NCBI GenBank assembly: GCA_025352565.1
Contig: JANXTF010000081.1
Coordinates: forward strand, 1 to 60,328
Reading direction: 5' to 3'
Length of the DNA stretch: 60,328 nt
DNA from: Rhodospirillales bacterium
GTDB taxonomy: Bacteria; Pseudomonadota; Alphaproteobacteria; Acetobacterales; Acetobacteraceae
Shown here: piece after piece, positions 35,858 through 45,788 of the stretch
Layout of the letters: each line of letters begins with the position of its first letter
How positions within the stretch are numbered: the stretch's first letter is position 1
Position numbers and translations under genes: made by a program
The notes under the pieces: generated by a model
What the model saw: only the letters and a program-made list of their open reading frames with translations
What the model was told of the DNA's origin: nothing
Databases searched by the model: none

Positions 35858-36384
35858 CGAATGCGGTCGATGTGGTGCGCGGGCGCGTCCACCGGCTCGG
35901 CGACGATGTCGATACCGACGCCATTCTGCCGGGACGCTATCTGGCGCTGCGTGACCCGGCGGCGCTGGGCGCGCATTGCCTGGAAAGCCTCGCGCCGGGA
36001 TTTCGCGGACGGGTGCGCGAAGGCGATATTCTGGTTGCCGGCCGGAACTTCGGCAACGGGTCGTCGCGCGAGCATGCGGTGATCGCGCTGAAGGCGGTCG
36101 GAATCAGGGCCATCGTGGTGGTGAGCGCCGCGCGCATCTTTTTCCGCAACGCGATCAATCTCGGCCTTCCGGTGATGGTGTCTCCGGAGGCTGCGGCGGG
36201 ATTGTTGGACAGCGAGACCGCGACGGTGAGCGTTGTCGCCAACACGATCGAGCAGAACGGCACGATCTGGCGGCCGAAGCGCCTTGACGGCGAAGTCGCC
36301 GCCATCCTGGCGTGCGGCGGCCTGATGCAGCGAACCCGCGAGTTGCTCGCGGCCCAAGAAGGAGAGGACGCGGAAAATGGCTGA
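35854..36384 (+). CDS. Aconitase-family hydro-lyase small subunit (LeuD-like)
   Basis: 176 aa, ATG overlapping the large-subunit stop as ATGA. Swivel-domain motifs GDDVDTDAILPGRYLALRD (about 16-34) and NFGNGSSREHAVIALKAVG (about 65-83) are complete. The YLALRD segment lies in the loop that sets substrate specificity in this family. It completes the hydratase with the LeuC-like subunit. Its stop lies 8 bp inside the lyase gene. Confidence 0.9.
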   Translation: MTNAVDVVRGRVHRLGDDVDTDAILPGRYLALRDPAALGAHCLESLAPGFRGRVREGDILVAGRNFGNGSSREHAVIALKAVGIRAIVVVSAARIFFRNAINLGLPVMVSPEAAAGLLDSETATVSVVANTIEQNGTIWRPKRLDGEVAAILACGGLMQRTRELLAAQEGEDAENG

Positions 36385-37276
36385 TGCGAGACTGCGAGCG
36401 GCGCTGGGCCGGGGCGATTTCCTGGTGGCGCCGGGTGTGTTCGACATGATCTCCGCGAAGGTCGCGGACGGCATGGGGTTCGGCGCGCTGTACGCCACGG
36501 GCTTCGGCACGGTCGCGTCCCATCTCGGGCTCGCCGATGTGGGACTCGCGACATACTCGGACATGGTCTCCCGCATGGGCCAGATAGCCCGGGCCAGCAC
36601 GACGCCGGTGATCGCGGATGCCGACACGGGGTATGGCGGGTTGCTGAACGTGCGCCACACGGTGCGGGGCTACGAGGCGGCCGGGATCGCCGCGATCCAG
36701 ATCGAGGATCAGGAATCACCCAAGAAATGCGGCCACACGCCGGGGCGCCGGGTAATTCCGGTCGGGGAGATGCTGCTGAAGATCGAGGTCGCGGTGGCGG
36801 CGCGGGCGAGTGCCGACTTCCTGGTGGTGGCGCGCACCGATTCGCGCACGGCGCTGGGCATCGACGAGGCGATCCGGCGCGGCAAGCTGTTCGCGAAGGC
36901 GGGGGCCGACGTGGTGTTCGTCGAGAGCCCCGAGACCGAGGACGAGATGATGCGGATCGGGCAGGAAATCGACGCGCCGTTGTTGGCCAACATGGTCGAA
37001 GGCGGGCGCACGCCGATTTTGCCGGCCGCGCGGCTGAAGGCGATCGGCTATGATATCGCCATCTATCCCGCGGTTGGCTTCATGGCGGCGACGGCGGCGC
37101 TTGAGCGGGCCTACACGCATCTGCGTAAGCATGGCGACAGCACCGGGCTGCCAGCGACGGAGAGCTACGGGTTCACCCGCATGTGCGAACTGATGGGATT
37201 CCCGGATGCCTGGGCGTTCGACCTCACCTGGGCGGCACGGGCCGAGGAGATACGGGCCGAGGAGATACTGAAATGA
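36377..37276 (+). CDS. Isocitrate lyase/PEP mutase superfamily C-C lyase (2,3-dimethylmalate lyase or methylisocitrate lyase type)
   Basis: 299 aa TIM-barrel enzyme. The metal site DADTGYGG (about 81-88), IQIEDQESPKKCGHTPG with catalytic Cys118, and VARTDSR are present. The KKCGH motif marks a true lyase rather than a PEP mutase or decarboxylase. Family lyases cleave 2-substituted malates or isocitrates to pyruvate or glyoxylate plus an acid. Located right after a LeuCD-type hydratase, it probably cleaves the malate derivative that enzyme makes. The last codons hold an exact 15-bp duplication. Confidence 0.88.
   Translation: MADARLRAALGRGDFLVAPGVFDMISAKVADGMGFGALYATGFGTVASHLGLADVGLATYSDMVSRMGQIARASTTPVIADADTGYGGLLNVRHTVRGYEAAGIAAIQIEDQESPKKCGHTPGRRVIPVGEMLLKIEVAVAARASADFLVVARTDSRTALGIDEAIRRGKLFAKAGADVVFVESPETEDEMMRIGQEIDAPLLANMVEGGRTPILPAARLKAIGYDIAIYPAVGFMAATAALERAYTHLRKHGDSTGLPATESYGFTRMCELMGFPDAWAFDLTWAARAEEIRAEEILK
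37237..37266 (+). repeat. 15-bp tandem duplication at the lyase 3' end
   Basis: Two exact copies of ACGGGCCGAGGAGAT, encoding RAEEI twice. The second copy supplies the GAGGAG ribosome site of the next gene (ATG 37273), so the duplication also duplicates that site. Confidence 0.9.
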
Positions 37277-38022
37277 CGCGGGACGTCCTTGGCTGGCGCC
37301 GCAAGTTCGGCGTCATGGGGCCTTCCACCAACACGGTGGTGCAGCCGGATTTCGATGACATGCGGCCGGTGGGCGTGACCAACCACTACAGCCGCATCTT
37401 CACGCCGAACGCGCAGGCCATCAGCAACGAAAGCTTCATGAGTGGGGCGCGGCTGATCGGTGCCAACACCATCGACGCGGTGACCAGCGTGATGACGGCC
37501 GCGCCCGACTATCTCGTGATGGGCATGTCGGCGGTGACGTTCTTTGGCGGGGTGGCGGGCGCGGACGCGTTCCGCGCCACGGTGCAGGATGCCAGCGGAG
37601 TGGGTGTAAGCTGCGGCTCGCACGCCTGCACGGCGGCGCTGCAGGCCTATGGCGGGGTGAAGCGGATCGCGTTCTTCTCGCCGTATTTCCCGGCGGCCAA
37701 CGCCGAGGTGCGGCGCTATTTCACCGAGGCGGGGTTCGAGGTGGTGCGCGACACCTGCCTGCAATGCCCGAGCTGGACCAAGATCGCCGAGGTGACGCCT
37801 GCCACCTGTCGCGCGACGTTGCGTTCGCTCGACGGCGACGATGTGGATGCGATCGTGCAGGTGGGCACCAACCTCAGCATGATCCGTCTGGCCGCGGCGG
37901 CCGAGATGTGGCTGGACAAGCCGGTGATCGCGATCAACACCGCGACGTATTGGCACGCGCTGCGCGCCAACGGGATCACCGACAAGGTTCAGGGCTACGG
38001 GCGCTTGTTGGAAGAGTATTAG
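37273..38022 (+). CDS. Asp/Glu racemase superfamily protein, maleate-isomerase-like, lacking the catalytic cysteines
   Basis: 249 aa, ATG overlapping the lyase stop as ATGA. MGPSTNTVVQPDFDDM near the N-terminus and overall length match the maleate cis-trans isomerase / EutA group. The two positions that carry nucleophilic cysteines in isomerases read VMGMSAVTF (83-90 region) and VQVGTNLSM (196-203 region), with no cysteine in either. Cysteines occur elsewhere (114, 119, 162, 165, 179). It may therefore be a decarboxylase-like, binding or altered-chemistry member. The context suggests that it handles a maleate-type intermediate. Confidence 0.8.
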   Translation: MTRDVLGWRRKFGVMGPSTNTVVQPDFDDMRPVGVTNHYSRIFTPNAQAISNESFMSGARLIGANTIDAVTSVMTAAPDYLVMGMSAVTFFGGVAGADAFRATVQDASGVGVSCGSHACTAALQAYGGVKRIAFFSPYFPAANAEVRRYFTEAGFEVVRDTCLQCPSWTKIAEVTPATCRATLRSLDGDDVDAIVQVGTNLSMIRLAAAAEMWLDKPVIAINTATYWHALRANGITDKVQGYGRLLEEY

Positions 38023-38024
38023 CC

Positions 38025-38657
38025 ATGAGCGACGAGCTCGATATCTACAAGCGCCAGGGGTTCGCGCACGTCCTGGGCATCGGCGCGGCGCCGGCTCTGG
38101 TAATCGTGGATTTCGTGCAGGGCTTCACCGATCCCGCGCATTTCGGCGGCGGCAACATCGCGGCCGCGATCGAATGTACGGTGTCGCTGTTGGAGCTCGC
38201 CCGCGCGCGTGGGTGGCCGGTTGCGCATACCCGCGTGGTTTATGCCGATGATGGGTCGGATGTGGGCGTGTTCGCCTCCAAGGTGCCGTCGCTGCGCACT
38301 CTGGTCGAGAGTAGCGAACTGTCGCGGATCGTACCGTCGCTCACGCCGATCGCGGGCGAATTGGTGATCCGCAAGCGGCAGGCCAGCGCGTTCTTTCACA
38401 CCGAACTGGCTGGCTGGCTGGCGTTCCGCCGGGTGGACACGCTGTTCGTCGCGGGCTGCACCACGAGCGGGTGCGTGCGCGCCACCGTGGTCGATTCCTG
38501 CGCCAACAACTTCCGCACCATCGTTGCGACGGATTGCGTGGGCGACCGCGCGATCGGGCCGCATGAGGCCAATCTGTTCGACATGGGCCAGAAATACGCG
38601 GACCTGATGAGCGTGGCCGAGATCAAGGCGAGCGTCGGCGACAACGGGCCGGTCTGA
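38025..38657 (+). CDS. Isochorismatase-fold amidohydrolase (N-carbamoylsarcosine amidase / maleamate amidase type)
   Basis: 210 aa. The catalytic triad of cysteine amidohydrolases is visible: D29 in ALVIVDFVQGFTDP, K117 in VIRKRQASAFFHTEL, and C150 in GCTTSGCVRATVVDS. Relatives hydrolyse N-carbamoylsarcosine, nicotinamide or maleamate. Next to a maleate-isomerase-like protein and a hydratase, a role releasing ammonia from a maleamate-type amide is the simplest reading. Last gene of the operon, starting 2 bp after the previous stop. Confidence 0.88.
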   Translation: MSDELDIYKRQGFAHVLGIGAAPALVIVDFVQGFTDPAHFGGGNIAAAIECTVSLLELARARGWPVAHTRVVYADDGSDVGVFASKVPSLRTLVESSELSRIVPSLTPIAGELVIRKRQASAFFHTELAGWLAFRRVDTLFVAGCTTSGCVRATVVDSCANNFRTIVATDCVGDRAIGPHEANLFDMGQKYADLMSVAEIKASVGDNGPV

Positions 38658-38764
38658 CGGTCATGCGGCGCCGAGCGCCTGCCATGGGGTGGCGGCGCCA
38701 CGACCTTTGGCTCCGTGGGCGATGAACCCGGCCATGAAGCTGCCGCCGGCTTCGCAGCGGTTTG

Positions 38765-40090
38765 CTAGACCTTCAGCCACACCCAACGCTGTTCCCCCGC
38801 CTTGCCGCGCACCAGCAGGACCACGAACTTGCGGTCGGTCCTGCGCACCTCGTCCAGCACCTTTGCCACGTCCTCGGCGGTGCCGACCGCCGCCTGCTGC
38901 ACCCGCAGGATCACGGTTCCAACCACGATGCCGGCCTCGCTCGCGATGCTGTCGTCGATCACGCCGGTCACCACCACGCCCGCGCTGCGCGCGGGTTGCG
39001 GCTCCATCAGCGCCTCCACGGTGAAACCGAAATCCTCCATCTTGGGGGGGGGGTTGTCCACCGGCGGCTTGATCGTCACCGGGCCGCCGGGGAATTCGCC
39101 CAGTTTCACCATGACGCGGCGCACCTTGCCGGCCCGCCACGCCGTGACCGGCACCTCGGCCCCCACAGGTTGGCGCGCGATCACCCGGATCAGCGCCCGC
39201 ACGTCGCGGGGGGCCTGGTCCGCGACGTCCAGCACCACGTCGCCCACGGCGAACCCGGCCTTGTCGGCCGGGCCGCCGGCATCGACGTCGTTCACGATGA
39301 AGCCGTGATCCTTGTCCACGGCGAGCGCGCGGGCGATCTCGGGGGACAGGTCCTGCATCGACAGCCCGATCCAGCCGGCGTTCACCCGGCCCATCCTGAT
39401 GAGGCGCGGCACCACGAACGTCACGTCGTTGCTGGTGAGCGCGAAACCAAGCCCGATCGAGCCGTTGCCGTAGGGGTCGATGTTGGCGGTGTCGACGCCG
39501 ATCACCTCGCCGGCCGCGTTCATCATCGGGCCGCCGGAATTTCCGGGGTTGATCGCGCAGTCGCTCTGGATGAAATCGTCGAACGGCGTCTTGTGGATGT
39601 CGCGGTTCAGCGCGCTGATAACGCCGGAACTGACCGTGAGCCCGATGCCGAGCGGGTTGCCGATGCAGATCACCGGCTGCCCGACCTTCAGCGCGTCGCT
39701 GTCGCCGAATTTCAGCACTGGCAGCGGCTTGGTCACCTCCACCTTCAGGATGGCGATGTCGATGGCGCTGGCCAGCGCGAGCACCTTGGCCCGCGCGCGG
39801 CTGCGGTCGCTGAACCCGACGCTGATCGTGCTGACGCCCTCCACCACGTGCCGGTTGGTCACGATGATGCCGGACGGATCGACCACGAAGCCCGAGCCCG
39901 CGATGGCGGAACGATGTTCGGCGCCCGCCTCGGAGGGCGCCGCCCCCTCGAGCGGCCCCTCGCGCCAGACGGTGATGTTGACGATCCCTGGCAGGGCGGC
40001 GGCGACCACGGCGGAAAAATCCTCCGGCGTCGAGGCGCGGGCCGAGAGGGGCGAGGCGAGCAGCAGGGCGGCGAGGACGAGGCGGTGCAT
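38765..40090 (-). CDS. Periplasmic HtrA/Deg family serine protease with two PDZ domains
   Basis: 441 aa from ATG 40090, giving a signal peptide MHRLVLAALLLASPLSARAS. Trypsin-like domain with His (TNRHVVEG), Asp (AIDIAILK) and Ser (NPGNSGGP) of the triad, followed by a PDZ domain (about 250-340) and a second PDZ-like segment (VVVTGVIDDSIASEAGIVVG). It degrades or chaperones misfolded envelope proteins. Between the PDZ domains a run of ten C encodes Pro-Pro-Pro. ATG 40135 is a less likely earlier start. It diverges from the gcv riboswitch. Confidence 0.9.
   Translation of the reverse strand: MHRLVLAALLLASPLSARASTPEDFSAVVAAALPGIVNITVWREGPLEGAAPSEAGAEHRSAIAGSGFVVDPSGIIVTNRHVVEGVSTISVGFSDRSRARAKVLALASAIDIAILKVEVTKPLPVLKFGDSDALKVGQPVICIGNPLGIGLTVSSGVISALNRDIHKTPFDDFIQSDCAINPGNSGGPMMNAAGEVIGVDTANIDPYGNGSIGLGFALTSNDVTFVVPRLIRMGRVNAGWIGLSMQDLSPEIARALAVDKDHGFIVNDVDAGGPADKAGFAVGDVVLDVADQAPRDVRALIRVIARQPVGAEVPVTAWRAGKVRRVMVKLGEFPGGPVTIKPPVDNPPPKMEDFGFTVEALMEPQPARSAGVVVTGVIDDSIASEAGIVVGTVILRVQQAAVGTAEDVAKVLDEVRRTDRKFVVLLVRGKAGEQRWVWLKV
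39044..39053 (-). repeat. Homopolymer tract of ten C inside the HtrA gene
   Basis: Ten G on the plus strand (ten C on the coding strand) in the linker before the second PDZ-like domain, encoding the end of Asn and three Pro codons. The frame is open as given. Confidence 0.95.
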
Positions 40091-40212
40091 GATATCGAAA
40101 CATTCCGGTTGCGCGGGCGTCAACGCGGCCTGCATCCGTCAGATTAGCGCGCCGCGCAAAGTTTGCATCCGCGTGTTGAACCTTTCGCGGCAATAGGCGA
40201 TGGTGCGAGGGT

Positions 40213-40410
40213 TCGGACTATCCCGTGCGGGAGAGCGCAGGTGAAAGCCTGCCGCCGAAGGCGCAACCGGCCCCCGGAAACGCTCAGGCAAAAGGACCGC
40301 GACGGGCTCAAGAGCCTCTGGAAAGCCGGCCAGAATCGGCCGCACCGACGGAGTAAGGGCACCCTGAATGGGGGCCTGAATCTCTCAGGTATCCGTGACA
40401 GAGGGGGGCC
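40213..40410 (+). promoter_or_regulatory. Tandem glycine riboswitch
   Basis: Two consecutive glycine aptamers upstream of gcvT. The first has GCGGGAGAG (about 40227), GCCGAAGGCGCAA and CTCAGGCAAAAGGACCGC (ending about 40300). The second opens with CCTCTG (40315-40320), which pairs with CAGAGG (40399-40404), and contains CACCGACGGAGTAAGG and CTCTCAGGTATCCGTGACAG. Glycine binding normally turns on the cleavage genes. A short hairpin CCGGC-GATCTT-GCCGG (40418-40433) between the aptamer and the gcvT ribosome site may belong to the expression platform. Confidence 0.95.
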
Positions 40411-40461
40411 AAACCTGCCGGCGATCTTGCCGGGGGTTCTCTTGCGCGGAGTTCGACCAGC

Positions 40462-41619
40462 ATGACGAGCGACACGAATGGTCCCGAGATCGGGCCGATC
40501 GACGAAATGTTCGAGGCGACGGAGTCGCCCCCGGTGAAGACCACGCCGCTCGATGCGCTGCATCGCGAACTGGGCGCCAGGATGGTGGAGTTCGCCGGCT
40601 ACGCGATGCCGGTGCAGTATCCGGCGGGCGTGATGGCGGAGCACCTGCATTGCCGCGGTGGGGCGGCGCTGTTCGATGTGTCGCATATGGGGCAGGCCAG
40701 CCTGCATGGCGAAGCCGCCACGGCCGCCTTGGAGCGGCTGGTGCCGTCCGATATCGCGGCGTTGCAGCCGATGCGGCAGCGTTACACGCTTTTGACGAAC
40801 GAGCTGGGCGGCATTCTGGACGATCTGATGGTGGCCCGGCTGCCGGGAAGGCTGTTCATTGTGGTGAATGCGAGCCGCAAGGATGCCGATCTGCGGCACA
40901 TCGCGGGGCATCTGCCGGCGGGGGTGACGCTGGAGGCGCATGACGACCGGGCGCTGCTGGCGTTGCAGGGGCCGGCGGCGGCGGCCGTGTTCGCGCGGCT
41001 TTCGCCGGGTTCGGCGCTCCACTTCATGGAAGTGGGCGAGCGCCGGGTCGGGGGCATCGACTGTCTGGTGTCCCGTTCGGGATACACTGGCGAGGACGGG
41101 TTCGAGATCTCGGTGCCGGCCAGACAGGCGGAGGCGCTGGCGCGGGCGCTGCTGGCCGAGGCGGAGGTGAAGCCCGCGGGTTTGGGCGCGCGCGACAGCC
41201 TGCGGCTGGAGGCCGGGCTGTGCCTGTACGGCAACGACATCGACGAGCTGACCACGCCGGTCGAGGCGGGGCTGACCTGGGTAATGAACAAGCGGCGGCG
41301 CGCGGAAGGCGGCTTCCTGGGCGAGGTGGTGATCCGTGACCAGTTGGCGAACGGGCCGACGCGGATGCGTGTGGGCATCAGGCCCGATGGGCGGGCGCCG
41401 GCGCGGGCGCTGACCGGGATCGTTGCCGCCGATGGCACACAGGCGGGTGGCATCACCTCGGGCGGGTTCTCGCCCACGCTCGGGGTGCCCATCGCCATGG
41501 GCTACGTGCGCCGCGATCTGGCCGGGATCGGCACGGCGGTCGACCTGGCGGTGCGCGGCAAGCACCTGCCCGCGCGCGTGTCCGCCATGCCGTTCGTCCC
41601 CCATCGTTATATCCGCTGA
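40462..41619 (+). CDS. gcvT: Glycine cleavage system aminomethyltransferase (T protein)
   Basis: 385 aa, with GGAG 10 nt before the ATG. It transfers the methylene group from the lipoyl-bound intermediate to tetrahydrofolate. Motifs: ARMVEFAGYAMPVQYP, ALFDVSHMGQ, SRSGYTGEDGFEI and LGARDSLRLEAGLCLYGND. About 25 residues precede the usual N-terminus (TPLDALHRELGAR), so a later start is possible. First gene of gcvTHP under the glycine riboswitch. Confidence 0.95.
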   Translation: MTSDTNGPEIGPIDEMFEATESPPVKTTPLDALHRELGARMVEFAGYAMPVQYPAGVMAEHLHCRGGAALFDVSHMGQASLHGEAATAALERLVPSDIAALQPMRQRYTLLTNELGGILDDLMVARLPGRLFIVVNASRKDADLRHIAGHLPAGVTLEAHDDRALLALQGPAAAAVFARLSPGSALHFMEVGERRVGGIDCLVSRSGYTGEDGFEISVPARQAEALARALLAEAEVKPAGLGARDSLRLEAGLCLYGNDIDELTTPVEAGLTWVMNKRRRAEGGFLGEVVIRDQLANGPTRMRVGIRPDGRAPARALTGIVAADGTQAGGITSGGFSPTLGVPIAMGYVRRDLAGIGTAVDLAVRGKHLPARVSAMPFVPHRYIR

Positions 41620-41631
41620 AGGAGTTTTCCC

Positions 41632-42008
41632 ATGGCCGAAATTCGTTTCACCAAGGACCATGAATGGGTCTCGCTCGACGGCGCGATCGCGACCGTGGGC
41701 ATTACCGAGCACGCCCAGGAGGCGCTGGGGGACGTGGTGTTCGTCGAACTGCCCGAACCAGGACGTAGGGTGGCGCATGGCGAGGCGTGCGCGGTGGTCG
41801 AAAGCGTGAAGGCCGCGTCCGACGTGTTCGCGCCGCTGGATGGCGAGGTGACCGAGCACAATGCGGCGCTGGTGGACGACCCGGCGCTGGTCAATCGCGA
41901 GGCGGGATCGGGCGGGTGGTTCTTCCGGATGCGGCTGTCCGATGCGGCTTCGTTCGGGACGCTGCTGACGGCTGCGGCCTATGACAGTTTCCTGGCGGAA
42001 TCGGCGTG

Positions 42009-42009
<1 letters not shown>
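41632..42009 (+). CDS. gcvH: Glycine cleavage system H protein
   Basis: 125 aa lipoyl carrier. It starts [17 protein letters not shown], and the lipoylation site is K60 in [10 protein letters not shown]. Normal length and complete C-terminus. It lies 12 bp after gcvT with its own AAGGAG site. Confidence 0.96.
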
Positions 42010-44879
<2,870 letters not shown>

Positions 44880-44908
44880 GCGGCGGCCGGGATGGGCGTG
44901 CTCGCGCC

Positions 44909-45775
44909 CTACCCGGTGCCGGTTGCCAAAATCTCATCCAGCAGTCCCGGCAAATCCGCCACCGCCCGCCCGGCCTTGCCCATTGCCGCCCCCCGGTCCG
45001 CCGCCCAGTCCTGCCGCCGTGCGATCGCGTCGCTCAGCATCGGCTCCAGCCCGGCATCGGCCACCGTGCGCGCCACCTCGCGCATCTCCTCCGCCCGACG
45101 GCGGCCGTGCAGCAGCGCGCGGCCGATCACGTAGCGGGCGAGTTCGGCCCAGTCAGGATGCGGCAGCGTGTCGCCGAGCGAGGCCAGCACGTCCTGCTCG
45201 ACCCCGTAATGCCGCGCCGTCAGCAGGCATTCGGTGGTCAGCGCCTCCAGCCCCTTGATCATCACCGAGCGGCACATCTTCACCGATGACGCGGCGCCGA
45301 CGCTCTCGCTGTAAGCGGTCAGCCGCATCCCCCAGGGCGCTCCCAGCGCCATGAACGCGGCCATATGCGCGCCGCCCAGCAGCATCGGCGAGGCGAGGCC
45401 GTGCGGCGGCACGCTGGTCATCACCGCTGCCTCCACATAGCGTCCGCCGGCCTCGGCCACGGCCATTGCCGCCGCCTGCTTGGCCGCCGGCGAGACCGAG
45501 TTCACATCGAGCACCAGCGGGCCATGCGCGAGCCCCCCCGCCAGCGAACGCACCGCATCGAGCGCGCCACCGGCGGTCACCGACACGATCACGAGGTCCG
45601 CCCGCGACGCAGCCGCCTGCGCGGAGGCGTGGATTTCCACGCCCGCCGCTGCCGCCCGCGCGCGGGCGGCCGGTAACACATCGAAGGCGGCGATGCCTCC
45701 TACCCCGGCGGCGGCCAGGTCGCGCGCAAAAATACCGCCAACCTCTCCGAAGCCGATGATCGCGACCCTCGTCAT
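44909..45775 (-). CDS. NAD(P)-binding beta-hydroxyacid dehydrogenase-like protein with DUF1932 domain
   Basis: 288 aa. The N-terminal Rossmann domain starts VAIIGFGEVGGIFARDLAA (GxGxxG). The middle contains LDVNSVSPAAKQAAA and the catalytic-lysine region SVGAASSVKMCRSVMIKG. The C-terminal helical part matches DUF1932. Family members are relatives of 6-phosphogluconate and 3-hydroxyisobutyrate dehydrogenases; the substrate is unknown. It follows the peptide-binding protein gene by 13 bp in the same direction, suggesting a joint role. Confidence 0.85.
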   Translation of the reverse strand: MTRVAIIGFGEVGGIFARDLAAAGVGGIAAFDVLPAARARAAAAGVEIHASAQAAASRADLVIVSVTAGGALDAVRSLAGGLAHGPLVLDVNSVSPAAKQAAAMAVAEAGGRYVEAAVMTSVPPHGLASPMLLGGAHMAAFMALGAPWGMRLTAYSESVGAASSVKMCRSVMIKGLEALTTECLLTARHYGVEQDVLASLGDTLPHPDWAELARYVIGRALLHGRRRAEEMREVARTVADAGLEPMLSDAIARRQDWAADRGAAMGKAGRAVADLPGLLDEILATGTG

Positions 45776-45788
45776 GCAGGCAACTCCG

